From assembly GCA_000499405.2 (NCBI GenBank), contig HG738140.1:5508701-5572700 (forward strand): a stretch of DNA of 64,000 bases, in the 5' to 3' direction. Position 1 is the stretch's first letter. Every line of letters begins with the position of its first letter. The notes under the pieces were generated by a model, which worked only from the letters and a program-made list of their open reading frames with translations, was not told the DNA's origin and did not search any database. Position numbers and translations under genes: made by a program. Positions 45,704 through 58,599 of the stretch are shown here, piece after piece. The stretch is from Onchocerca volvulus (taxonomy: Eukaryota > Nematoda > Chromadorea > Rhabditida > Onchocercidae).

Positions 45704-47948
45704 AAATTAATACGGTCGAAAAACTTTCCTTTTTGACGAAAGATAATTTTTAATCTGTGTTTGACAGTTAATTACTTACTTCTGCGGTCGTGAGATATTG
45801 TGTGCTGCGTAACCAGTCGGATTGATTTGAATTTCTATTTTTGATCAATAAATGCAGTTATAGAATCGACCACTGCTTTGAATTGCGGTAAACCTCAAAC
45901 TTGGGTAATCAAACCTTTTATTATCAAAAATTGTATACGCGACACAACGTAAATTATAATTCGATAATAGCAGTATAACGGGAAAAAAATGACAAAAAGG
46001 AGAGGAAATTTTTAAGAGAAGTATAGAAATAACTTGATAATGACAATACGACAAAAAAAAAAACACACAAAAAATGAGGGGTGTAAAATTTATAAGAGAA
46101 TATAGAACTAAATTTAAAAAATATAAACCGCGTTTAGAAGATTGGAGATTTGCCAAAATACAGTTATTGACAGTTGCAGACTGTAATGAAATGCAACAAT
46201 CTTGTCCCATTTGGGATGAGAAGGAAGGTTACAAAATTATATTAGAGAGATACAACTTAATGAATATTATTGAATAAATATCAGATTTAGCAATAAATTT
46301 TACAAATGATGAAAAAAAAAATTAAAATTTCATATCACTGATCCCTCGGAATTTCCGACAGATGTTTCTGAATTACTGCTTAGCTAAACGAAGGTAATTT
46401 AGATGTCTTACTTTATTGCTTTATGATGCAAAATATTTCCGAAAGTTTTTTCCATCCATAATGAACTTTTTCGATTATGTTGTAACTTGAAATAAACTTC
46501 ATTAAGATTATATCTTTAATCTCTTATTTATGCAATTTCAAAAAAAAATAAAAATAAAATAACGAGTTTTGTCTCGAGGTTTAGAAATTCTAGTGTAATT
46601 CATCTTGAAGTTCAGGTATAATGAACGAAATCTGCCAGAATCGCTCAGTGGCGGTCCTACATATTCCGAACAGGAAATAGTTCATACCCAACAGATGGCA
46701 TTAACTACAAATTCTGCAACACCAACGATGTATTTTATTTAAGTGTTTCTCATCTTCCTTCCAATCTCCTCCACTTTATTATTTTTAAGTTAATCTTTTA
46801 AAATTTGTTGTTCATGTCGGAAGATTTCAATCCCTCTGTTTTGATAAGCAAACTTCACAATTTTCAAAAGGTATTGATGTTCTGTTTTATGCTGCCATGA
46901 CACTTGAAGTCTCCGTTCGGACAATTTTTGAAACTCTTATAAATTTTAAGATACGGTTATAATCTTCAGAATATTTGTTTGATCTATTAAAATACAGTCT
47001 TTTCCTACATTATTTGTGTAGTTTTTGTACTTGTCTTTATTTTTCTGGCGGCAGAGTTACCAACTAGAAGTTATAACATTGTGACTTTATTATTCCATTG
47101 TTTCTTATTTCAAATCGTTGTATCTCACTATGATATCCTGGTGTTAATGTAGCAATATATGCTGAAAGGTAGCCATGCCATTTCCACATTGTTAAGTAGA
47201 AAAAAAAAAAATCGCATTTGAAAGCAATAATGCAAATCTATGGCGATTTATAGATAAGATAGTTATGAAGTTTTGAAAATCTATACTATGAATTTTATTT
47301 TAGTGATTTTAAAGTTCGAGGGACTATAGTACTATTCAAGTTAGATTTAAGAGAAACGAAAAATGGAAAGGAAGCATATGCATAATATGTTATTCTTATA
47401 TTTTGCAATATTGTATTAACGTTATTTCATATTGCGTACGAATTTTTAATAAACTTCATGCCAGCTTCATGGTTAAAAAATTTTTCGAAACCCTGCTCAC
47501 AAGGTTTGAATTTGAAGAATTTGGATTTTTGAAATTTAAAAGCGGGATGACTTTTTTCTACTTAAATATATAATCTATAACAAATTCACAATTCAATGAC
47601 GAAGAAAATACGAAACGACGAGACAATATTAAAGTAGCAGTAATTTAAGCAAAACAAACAGAAGCTTTAAACATGAAAGAACAGCGACAATTACATCATT
47701 TTTTTGGATTCCCAGAAATATTTCGGTCATCCACTTCCAACAGATTTGAAGGAATTCCATTAATCTACATGCGTATGTTGCTAACTTTATGATGCTATTT
47801 CGGACTTTGCAAAAAAAACCTCATGAGATAAAAATCACAAGTTCAAATCATGAAATTTTGATGAGAATACGCAGCTAAATTTACAATGAATGTCATCAAA
47901 TGTGTCTTGATGATATAATTAATGCGCAATAACACATCCAACATAAAT
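45704..47948. other. Possible LTR remains and coding-like fragments; 3' flank of the ehs-1 gene
   Basis: 45704-46070 may be LTR sequence of the adjacent element. 46074-46277 holds a 67-codon frame containing RLEDWRFAKIQLLTVADCNE. 46335-46385 reads HITDPSEFPTDVSELLLS then stop. 46619-46741, after a TTCAG acceptor, reads YNERNLPESLSGGPTYSEQE and on to a stop. These look like coding sequence but could not be joined into a model. The rest is AT-rich. Confidence 0.4.
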
Positions 47949-50900
47949 TCAGGATTTTGCAAAAGCATCAAAGTTAGCAAAATTTGCGAACTGGTCTGTT
48001 GTTGCAGTAACTGTTGCTGCACTTCCAGCAAATGGATCTCTAAAAAAGATTAGGTATAAAAGAAATAAGTTTTTATGATTAAAAGAAAATTACATGTTCT
48101 GTTGCTTTCATTAAATATATACTTACGTGCCAGAAAAGGGGTCCGATTCCACGGGAGTTTTCAGTGATTTTGGTGGAGCAGGTCGTGGTGGTGGTGCTTT
48201 TACGGTAGCTGATGGTGATTTTGTATTATTATCTGAACCGAATGGATCTTTGCCCGAAAAAGCATCAAAATTCGTGAATGACGAGTTGATCGTGCCCGCA
48301 AATGGATCAGTTTCAAAATCAGTACCTATAAAATATACTTGTTTTAAGGAATGAATAACTGTTCTTAACTTCCACTAATTTTGTCCTAATTGTGAATCAG
48401 TATCGTGCTTCGATACGTGCTAAAAGAATATTGTAAATGAGAGAAACGGGAAGGGAAACCTGGTCGAATGGATGCAGCAAAAGGATCATTTTGAAAACCT
48501 GTAGAGATGCCAATGTTTTGATTTTCGATCTGAAAAAATTTTGCTAAAAAAATATACTATTGACTGCTTATCTTACTAAAATCATTCTATTTCTGTAATC
48601 TCTTATCTTTTATTTCCGTCAATCATCCTCATAGTCCCTTCAAAGATGTTTATACAATTTACTGAAGAAAAAGATCAAAAAGTTCATATTAATTCTTCTT
48701 TCCTAGCTTACACAACAATAAATTCATCAGTGATAATTTCCAACATCCTTATTTAGAAAGTTTCTTTCGGATGGTAAAAAAAAGAACCATCAACAATTAC
48801 CGGAGAAATTTCCGTGAGCACGGCAAAAAGCTCTTCTTTTTCTTTATTAAGTGTTTCGACATCGTTGCTTTCTATTAACTGAGTGAGACGTTCTGTCGTC
48901 TTTTTTAATTTCTCATTTTCATTTTCAATACGTTTTGTTATCTCTTCAGTGTTTGCAAACTTCCTTTCAAGCTGGAAATGAAACTAAAATAATAGAGATA
49001 TATTAGTTTCGAAAAATATATGTCTCTAAACTTCTCTAGAAAATAAATCAAAATTTAAATAATCATATAATCTAACAATGAATACATCTTCACAATATAT
49101 TTGCAAAAGAAAACATTTAGTAGCAAATGAAAACTGTCAAATTTTAAAAGAACAATTCTGTGGGAAAGAATAAAGATATGAACTACTATCAATAGCGAAA
49201 AAAACAAAACCAGTCTCAAACAGAGTATTTAAAGTAACAATCTTCCTAATATTCTCCTCTAACTGAACATAAAATTCAGAAAAAAACTATGGTAAAAAAG
49301 ATGACATGAAAAAAACAAAGGACGAAACATTAAAAATAATGCAAACTTTCGTAAGTTCCAACGATGCTTTTTCGATAGAAGCATTATGCTGTGAAAGTGT
49401 AACAGATAGCGTTTTCTTTTCTTCCTCCAAAGAACAAACCTCTCGCTGGACATGTATCAATTCTTCATTTGCCTAAAAAGAAAAAATAAAATTAATAAAA
49501 TGGAGAGAAGAGACACATTAAGATCAAGCTTCTAACAAACTTGTAAGTATTGATAGTCTCTTGATAAAATAAACTGAAGAACATTATATTCGTTATGAAT
49601 TGGTAGAAACAACAATTACTTGTTTTCTAATTTGTTAGGGACCATCCAAGCAATTGTTTAAATAATACTTGTTGAAACAATAATTTTTTGCAGTAAACTC
49701 AAAATTTTTTTTAATCTGTTTCTCGAAACTTTTCACACTCTTTTTTTTATCTTGTCCGATTCCTAAAGAAAAGGTATGGAATTGGAAAATTTGGTAACTC
49801 TCATTTGCGTACTGCACGGTTTTTTTACAAATATAATTACAGAGATGTATTCAATGTTAAGATAATTTGGTCTCTAAAACTCGATTTACTTCCTCTGAGC
49901 CTTGATCAAAGACAAAGAAAATAGCACAATGAGATGGATTATAGATGTTGACTCTAACTTTTCTCAAGGAAAAATATGGAACTGACAAACAAAAGATCGA
50001 TATTTTCTATTTTCATAAATAAAAGTTGGAATTAACAATACTTACAATCTTATCTTCTTCATTTTGGGTGCTTTGCGAATGAAGTTCATTAAGCCTCTTT
50101 TCCTCCTCCTTAATTTTTTCTTTCGATTGTTCCACAGTTCGTTCCAATTGTGCAATATGTGCATCGAGTGCTTCAAGTCGTTTTTCAGCTTCACCTTTCT
50201 GTTTTTCTAACTGTGTTACCGTAGATTCCAATGTTGTTAGTTCAATCTGCAGTTGGAAAATTTAGTACATTTTATACCTTTTCTTTTATTTTTGTTTCAT
50301 TTAATTTATAGATATATCCAAACAGCTCGTCAATGAAACCTGTGAAATGAAACCAATAAATTGCACACATATATAGTAACATGAGCAGAACTTTCATGAG
50401 TTACTAATTCTAGTAATGTGGAATAAATAGAACTGTGTCTATCAGTATAAAGGAAAGAAATATAGTGGTTGAAATAAGTTTTACAAAAATGAAACAATTC
50501 TTAATATAGTCCCACAAACATTATTTGAATTTACTTTCATTAAGAACCTTTAAATTTTTGATTTCGCTGTTCTTTACGGTCATGTCAGCTTCAAGTTGAA
50601 CGATTTCTTGATCAGCCTCACGACGTTCGAGAATCAGCTTTTCAACCTCGCGCAATAGTGCATCCAGTTCCTCATTTCCGGTTGGTACTGCGTTCTGCAA
50701 CAGTTTAAAATAATTCTAACGCATTAACACAGATAAATTGAACACACAGATTTGACTTTTTATATGTGAAATCACTAAGAGCGAAACCTTTTTACTACTA
50801 CCTAATTAAAGATTTTTACATCAAATGTTGAAAAATGATATTAGATACAAAAATTTGCCGAACTAATTTTGAAGAGACAGATCTACTGAAAACAATTCAA

Positions 50901-53721
50901 AAGAAATGAGCTACCATGGCATATCCGCTAGTCATAGTAGCTGCAGGGACTTCAACTGTTCGAAAGGAAGGTGGTATCAAATTCGGTGGCAATGCAAACG
51001 GCAACGGTCTCCCACGTTTATGATTTTCAATCAAATACATGCTGAAAAAAGTTACATGAAATTTATGCTTATCATATATACACTTGAAAAGTTAATACTT
51101 TCTTGGACTTCTCTGGATGAGTAAATTAAAAAGAATTACATCAAAGCAAACTGTTCTAAATTAAGCATTCCATTCTTCTTCAGATCCACAAGTGACCAAA
51201 GTAATGCCAATGTATTCTGTTGTATACCTGTCGCCAGAAAAATATCTCGAACATCCGCACCCGAAACAAATCCATCTTGATCAGTATCAGCCTGCAAGTT
51301 CCAATAAGAATAACATAATTGCAAATTCCGTTGAATTTATATAACCTCACTATAAATAAGATACTATCCTTAACATACAATCCTACCTACCGGAATCAAA
51401 TTCGAATCAAAATAGCAGTGGTTGAAATTAACTAATAAAAAAATTAAATGATCGAAAACGGAACTCGTAATAATTCTAGGCACTGAGAAGAAATAATCCA
51501 TATTATATTGTGAGCAACAAAAAATACCTGTTGAAAAGTAGCTTCATAACAAGCTGACTGCACTGGCCATGCTGTGGCAGGTGATAACGAAAGTGACGGC
51601 GGCTGCAAAAAAGAATAAAAATTAGAAACAATTTACTTACAGTTTGTAGAGCTCAAAAACCTTTTGAGAAAATAAAACTAACAAAAAGAACGGGTGTGAT
51701 AACGCTTGTTGGCTGGACGCTTTGTGATCGTACCCTTTCTGATTTTGATGTCTGTTGTTCAGAATCTTCCAAGGATACTACTGAGCCGGTTCTTTGACGA
51801 CCAATGCCTCGTTCTGAAAAAATTCCAAAAATTTCTCATGAATTCAAAAAATGATGATTTTGGAACAAACCTTATTTTAATATTGAAAAAATCTTACGAG
51901 AAACTGGAATCGGAGGAACACTTGAGGAAAACTGCACAAGTTCACGTTTTGTTGGGTGAATTAGAGATGGTGGTAGAACATTTGGTACTGGTTCTCCTTG
52001 CAAAGCACAATAAATCAAATGTAGTGCAACACACATTTCAATCCGATCAAACTTGCCATCCTGGAGAAGAATTGAAGCAAAACCTAATTTTAAAACATTC
52101 ACTGTATGGGCATATATCTTTCAGTAGTTTGGGATGAGATAATGATGGGCAAACTGGTAGACATGACGGATCTTCAATACAAATGAATTTAAAAAATTAC
52201 TTTCCTGAAGAACATTAATCAATGAAGATATTTTAATGAACTCGATTTCCCATTTAATGAACTCGATTCTAGCTGGTTTTGAATAAATAAAACATTGATG
52301 CTAGCTAAGCATAACTAATCAATCATGTATATATTGGAATAATATTAAATTAGCTTTAGTGTTATAATTTACTAACCTTATCCATGTCTGCCAATTCCCA
52401 TATCCTTGCCAATGATGTACTTGGAAGTCCTGAATTTAGCAGTACAGGACGTACCTGAAAACAGCTCAGTAAGGGAAAAATAAGGATAAAATTTTGCATG
52501 AAGAGTGGTAAAACCAATACATTTTGTATGAATAAAAAAGTTATAACTAAGATCAATTTTCCTTTAGTACTATTAAGTATGTTATATATACCAATATCAA
52601 AATAGATTCATAAATCTATACAACGAAAAAAGAAAAATTAACTTCGGAATGTCAAATAATGCTATAATAATTCATATTGAGAAATAATTGTGGAATCATA
52701 TAAATCTGAATCTTTTCAAAGAAGGGCATAAAGTTGAGCACAGTATCAGAAGACATTCCACAGTGGATTACACTAATATCCACATAATCTTTCTGCCAAA
52801 TAAATATACATTACCTTATTACCGGCTACTTTCCCTTCAACTGGATTCAAGCCATCAAAAATCGATTCATATTTTGCCTGATCCATTGGACTGATTGCCC
52901 AACTCTTACTAAAATTGGCTGATGTAGCACTAAAATTAGGTATAGATGGTGTGGCGGATCTCGATGCAAAAGACGGAGGCTCTAGTTTAAGCAGCAAAGA
53001 ATTCCATGAAATAGGCTGTCCTTGTTGAGAAGCTGCTACCAACTTGAATGCAATAAAAGCACCAGTTTTATCCAAGCAACCTTTTCGATTGTAATCAGCT
53101 AATTCCCAGATCTGAATAAAGATTAAAAATGATTTTTAAAACAAGTATCTTTGTTTCTATAATTTGCGCCTATTATTTTGCGAAATATTTAGAATTCAAA
53201 AGCAGTGCCTGAATCTCTATTATACTTTGCTACTTGCCAATTGTCACTTCTTGGTGTTTCACAACAATTTTTATAGCAAAGCATAGCTAGTTATGACATT
53301 CGTGTACTTTTTTAATTTAGTTCAGAAAGCAAAAAAAAAAAAAAAAACCTGGCCCAAAGTCGTAACAGATAAGTTGGATCGTTTCAAAAATGCTGCCGCT
53401 TCTTGTGCAGGTACCAAATCTTTCCCTCGCATATTCATCTGAAAATGACACCACAACTTAATTATTAGTTAAAATGTGATACAAAACTGTAACTATGAAA
53501 CTATTCAGTATAAGATCTTTTGAAATGATTGAGAATGATCAACTACACGATAAATTGAACTGAATTTCCAGGAAAATGCTAACCGTCAAATCAACTTATT
53601 CTGACCAATGTTAAACCCTACAATAGATCTTAAAATTAATTGAAAAAAGACAAACCTCTTTGTAAAAATTTTCGTAAATGTAAGTATATGGTTGTGAGAT
53701 CGTAGCTGTTGAGAGATTCAT
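47949..53721 (-). CDS. ehs-1: EPS15-family endocytic adaptor (EH domains, coiled coil, DPF tail)
   Basis: Sixteen exons on the minus strand: 53721-53656, 53438-53349, 53111-52815, 52454-52377, 52060-51898, 51813-51683, 51602-51528, 51291-51140, 51041-50915, 50694-50548, 50246-50046, 49472-49347, 48971-48801, 48529-48460, 48325-48127, 48039-47949; all in phase, 727 residues plus TGA. Three EH domains lie at about residues 9-90, 129-215 and 280-370 (GQIWELADYNRKG, ARIWELADMDKDGKFDR, and ADTDQDGFVSGADV, a good EF-hand loop). A Glu/Lys-rich coiled coil spans about 394-608. The C-terminal part has five DPF motifs (NDPFAAS, TDPFAGT, KDPFGSD, SDPFSGT, DPFAGS), the AP-2 binding signature, and a proline-rich stretch. 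EPS15 scaffolds clathrin-coated pits; the C. elegans orthologue EHS-1 works with dynamin in synaptic vesicle recycling. No ubiquitin-interacting motif is seen. Symbol by homology. Confidence 0.93.
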
Positions 53722-53989
53722 CGCTTAATATCTAGAAAATGTTTTTGAACAGACTTGTTTGAAATGCCTGAAAAATAACTTTATTCTGTCACGACACTTT
53801 TTCCTTTTGCAATGTTTTTTGCAAACTTTTTTAATTTTTTGTGATGAATATTTCGAAAATTTTTGAAAGTATTCAGATCATACTCTAACTAATCATCTTT
53901 TATACGCAATCCTTAATACATGAAATGAAATCAACCGCAAACTTTAAGTTATTAATGGTAACACCATACACATTCAACATCCGTTTATT

Positions 53990-54130
53990 TATCCTACCAG
54001 AAATTAACTCTCGAAAACATGTCATCCCGCTAGAAGTCAACTCTCGAGAATCATCCTACCAGAAGTTAATTTCCGAGAAGATGCAACCACGTGACGCCCA
54101 CTCTCGAGATCAATTCTCGAGAATGTTGCA
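53990..54130. repeat. Short tandem repeat with TCTCGAGA palindromes
   Basis: Units of the form ATCCTACCAGAAGTTAA, CTCTCGAGAA, recur at about 30 bp spacing, in the 5' flank of ehs-1. Confidence 0.65.
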
Positions 54131-54868
54131 TTTGCGTTGCATGCTTTCATTCTTGATAATTCAAAATTGCGAGATCAAATATGCAATTGATGGGATGTTG
54201 CAGTGATGTGAACGAATTGAAAATGCTTACTTCATTTCAATTTATTGTATTTATAATACAAATACGTGACCTTTGACCGCAGCTATCAACGAATTAATGG
54301 ACGACAAATTAATGTAACAATAAATTTAATTCATGTGTTTGAAATTTTAAAGAAGCAAGAAAATAACTTTGGTAATTGAGTGGTCGGGGTTATTGGATGA
54401 CCTGATTACTGTCGTCGTGTACACTCCATCATTCAGCGAATAATGTGTAAATCATATTTTTGCAATTTTCACGTAGATGTCAGTTGTAGAAATGTAGATT
54501 CACTCCTGAATGACCTTCTTGAAGTTCATTATTTCCGATATTCTATAGCATAAAATATCTTTCACAAAAAATACAAAATTTCATTGAAAAGGATATGAAA
54601 TTGATAAAATTTGGAAAATTCCACTGACAAGAACATGAAATTAATAAAACTTTACTTGGAAGCTTTGATCAATAGCAGAAAACTTGTATAATATACGTAA
54701 GTAGCACTTCAAGCGGAAATTGCATGCAGCAAGAGTGAACGTTATATGTGTTGCATTGCAGCATGCATATAAGCTTGCATGGCACACGCACAATATCAAC
54801 ATGCGTCTCGGCATCAACATGCAATACAATCAGTGCAAACAGACACGAAGCAATTTGTCCAATGACAT

Positions 54869-54892
54869 ATATGATATGATATCATATCATAT
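54869..54892. repeat. Perfect 24 bp palindrome
   Basis: ATATGATATGAT followed directly by its reverse complement ATCATATCATAT. It can form a cruciform; low complexity. Confidence 0.9.
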
Positions 54893-56345
54893 GCTGACGT
54901 GTTTCTTATCACAACTGATAACATCCTTACATTTGCTTTCGCAAAATACAACAATAGGTTTGCAATTGTGCATGTAAAAAGCGTGCAGCATAAAGCATAA
55001 ATAGCTTCTATTCATTGCTTCTGATGGCAAATGGCTTCTGATGGCGAATGGCTTCTGATGATACATCTGGCGACGGATAACTTTTATAGCTTTATTTATC
55101 TGTCAAAAGCACTACTTTCAACATTATATTTATATATGATAATCGTAATTTTATACGCGGCTTGATAAACTTGTTTATGTGACTGTTTACGTGAATTTTT
55201 TCTTCTTTGAAGTTAGTGCTAATGAAAAGTAAGGACTTACGATTTGAGTCGAACTGGTGAATGCTTGGATAATTAATTTTTATGTTTATTGTTAATCCGC
55301 AAATAATTGATGATCACAGAGTAATATATAGAATAGAAAATTAAGAAGTAGAAGTTTATGGAATAAATATTATAAGCCGAGGATTACCAAATCGAAGAAT
55401 TAAGATCAAAAGTACGACAGTTTACAGCCAATTACTAGCTTCAGTTACAACCGTCGAAATTTGCCGAAGTCGAGTTTACCACACCGGCACTAACCAAAAC
55501 CAATTTTTAGAATAAGCCTTCTATCCTAGATAAGCGGATGTGGATTATAGAATACAAAAAAGAGAATTAAAAAGCTTTCTCATGCTGTGTAAGAGATTGG
55601 TATGAGAAAGGATATAATTTTTGTAATAATTAGCATATCGGATGTGAAGAATCTTACATATTACATGATTAGCATACCGGTTGTTACATGTGAATTGGAT
55701 AACGATTCAAAAAAATTTTTTTTTTGCAGTGTAAATATTTTGAAATAGAAAAATTATTTCGGATTTTCCGACAGTTGACGTTTGCAATTTACATACGAAA
55801 TTGACATTTATCCTTTTACGGTTAACCAATTTTTTAAGGACGTTTATTCTTTTACGGCTACCCAATTTTTTACGCCCTTTGTAAGAATAAGAAGGTGTTA
55901 TTTGATCAAGCATATCTTCCGTTTTGATGCATTTCAGAAAAATGACGATATGAGCTTTTATTAAAATTTCCAAATATGAATTTAAAAAAACCCAAGAACA
56001 AAATAACATTTAATCATTACGTTGTGAAATTTTTATTTAACATTTTGAAATAAGTTTCAAAATTGTTGACAAGGAAGAGACAAAATTGATATTTTAGAAA
56101 TTTTAATAATTTTTACTAGATCTATATACTTTGCTTTCTCTCTAATAATAAAGTTGCTAATATGTTATCAGATGCTGGAACAAATAATCTATATAATAAG
56201 CTTGAAAGTCAGAATTAGGTAGCGTTTTATTAGAATTCTGTCTTTTAAATAAAATATGCATGCATCCTGCATAACAAATACAATTTTGAAAATAGTATTA
56301 TTAAGAAATAATATTTATATTGTTCTTTTTCGAAATAAAGCCATT

Positions 56346-58598
56346 TCAATTCTGTTTTCGAAGTGTTTTCATCTCACTTCTTACTTCCATTTTAATATCG
56401 CATGTTCCTTCGATCTCTGCTGTTGACCATTCATTTTCGATCCATGCAAACATTAAATTGCATTCCTGTTTAAAAAAATTTTAATATATAAATAGAATAT
56501 TTAAAAGATTATAACAGAAAGAAGCTATAAAAGGACTAAATTTACTAGAGAGATTTTAAATTAAGAATTGAAAATCATTATGAGATTCTGATATCTGAAG
56601 CTACCTAACGAAGAGTTAATTCTCATTAAGTTTCCTAGAGAGAATTTAAGATCAAGAATTGAAGATTATCAAGAGATTCTGGCATCTGAAGCTATCAAAT
56701 TTACATAATATCAAATAACCTGGCGTTGCGTTAATGGAGTTTCCAATACACAGTTTTTCAAAGCACTTAATGCCACCGTCTGCAAAAAAAGTGAGCAACA
56801 ATTTAAATCAATTTAAAAATACAGGATTAATTTTTCTCTACTAATGATGAATCAATATTTTCATTATCATACGATAAATATGAAAGATGAAAATATGAAA
56901 AATTGGAAAAAGAAAGATAATCTTTGATTAATTGATACGCACATTTTTGTTGCACAAACTCCTTGCATTTACTGGGAAATAATTATAAGTGGCATAGTAT
57001 TTTCTCGTACGTCTGTTATAATTTCGTACTACTGTTGCTCTGAATGGATGTCCTGAAATTTATAGTCCAGAAAAGTGGCGAAAAGTTAAAAATTTTCAAA
57101 CAATATAAAAATTCCATACCTGGTATTGGTATCCACCAATTAGTTTCAGAATGAGGCAATTTCGAATTCGTATATAGCGCTCCTGATTTGTATATTATTT
57201 GCTGAAATAATTTTATAGATAATAATGATAAGATCAAGATTCTATTAATATTATTATTATCACTGTTATTATTTATTATTTATTACTATTTATTATTTAT
57301 TATAATTTATTATTATTTATTATTGTTATTCAAAAAGTCCAGTGCTACATTCTGCACGAACCAGTAATGGCACCTTATGTGACACATGAACAATGGATTA
57401 AAATGTAAAATATAGTACAACTTTCTCCTTACTATTGATTGTTTGGATCAATATACAAATTTTCCTTTATTTGTCTTTATCTTATCAGTATACAAATAAT
57501 TATCAGTTATTATCTTTATCAGTATACAAATGTTCCTTTATTTAGATCACTATATAAATCTTCCTAAGCCATTTCTGCTTGACGAAGTTATTTTACACGC
57601 ACGTAAAAATTTATTGTCTTTAGTATATATCACGTATATTTGATGATTTGACGCAATTTCGCTTAACGAACTATTATTGGAAATTATACTCACTTTTTTA
57701 TCTTCTTCTAATTCCGCAATTTGCTAAATTTACATTAAATATTTAATCTACAATAAGCTTCTAAATCAACGTATCCCAAACTTGAAAGCCGCATATCGTA
57801 TTTTATAAATTTATGTGAAACAGTCAGTAATCCTTCCAAGAAAGATAAGTTTGGAAAGCATGGGAGAGAAGCATTAGGAATTGTTCAGGGAGGAATATAA
57901 AACTTAGAACTTAATTAATCGGAGAATCTCAGCGACTCTGTATCATTTACAAAGTTTGTTGCATGTTCTTGTCAGTTATCAATCGAATTATTGCCAATCG
58001 CAGTTACTGTACTTACATATTAGTACAGTATTTCTTATTCTGAATTATTTACTTAACTTTATATTCCACTTATGAATCTTAATTTTCTTTAAAAATATTC
58101 TTCGACTTGAAAATGTCCCGATTAGATTCTTTTTTCAGTCTACCTAAGATGATATCACTGATAGAGTACTTAATCATATCATCTGCTTAAAGTTTTGTAC
58201 CATCCATTATGATTAAAAGCAATATCATTACTAAGAATATTAGAAGGTAATTAGCGCAAATGTCATCTGGCAAAAATTATTGCCAACTGGATATTAGAAA
58301 TACTAATATGATCACAAAGCACTATCATATCAAACATGACATTAACAATATATCACAATTTACTCTGAGAATTAAATAAAATAATGAACTGAATTTTTAT
58401 TTTTACTTTTTTTGAACTATGCTAAATTAGCTAAAAGTAATTTAAAAAAAAAGAAAAAACAATATAAAAAAGATACAAATTTGAAGATACCTGTAATATG
58501 CTATCGTTATCAGATACAGGAACTTTTTTATTTAGACTTCCTCCGCTTGCTTGTTCGACAATAAATAGCGAATATAATACAAATAAGAACAACCACAT
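56346..58598 (-). CDS. Small secreted protein of unknown family, four cysteines
   Basis: Six exons on the minus strand: 58598-58491, 57723-57694, 57201-57120, 57052-56943, 56779-56720, 56465-56346 (TGA), all in phase; 169 residues. The first exon encodes a clear signal peptide (MWLFLFVLYSLFIVEQASG). I chose this ATG over an in-frame one at 58697 because it places the hydrophobic core at the N-terminus. The 30 bp second exon (QIAELEEDKK) is flanked by good splice sites and is phase-neutral, so it may be optional. Mature part: YKSGALYTNSKLPHSETNWW, PGHPFRATVV, then four cysteines at about 107, 120, 132 and 152. The C-x12-C-x11-C-x19-C spacing recalls type-2 cystatins, but no QxVxG motif is present, so I do not assign the family. 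Intron 5 holds a roughly 90 bp direct repeat (56539 and 56628). Confidence 0.75.
57245..57332. repeat. (ATT/TTATTA)n microsatellite
   Basis: Repeated TTATTATTTATTA units within an intron of the small secreted gene. Confidence 0.85.
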
Positions 58599-58599
58599 C

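Larger units (their letters stand above)
53722..56345. other. Intergenic region with several short repeats
   Basis: A minus-strand acceptor-like TTTTCTAG sits about 10 bp before the ehs-1 ATG. 53990-54130 has 3-4 units of about 30 bp with CTCGAGA palindromes (XhoI-like CTCGAG). 54869-54892 is a perfect 24 bp palindrome. 55020-55065 has three 17-18 bp units of GCTTCTGATGGCGAATG. 55806-55880 has two 37 bp units. The 93-codon frame 53925-54206 spans the CTCGAG repeat and is not called. Confidence 0.6.

Noticed and set aside
46620..46680. tRNA-like GC-richer stretch
   Set aside because: No cloverleaf or B-box (GGTTCGANNCC) found; it reads better as a coding fragment. No tRNA or rRNA gene was found anywhere in the window.
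53925..54206. 93-codon frame upstream of ehs-1
   Set aside because: Built largely from the CTCGAG-containing tandem repeat; no splice or signal evidence.
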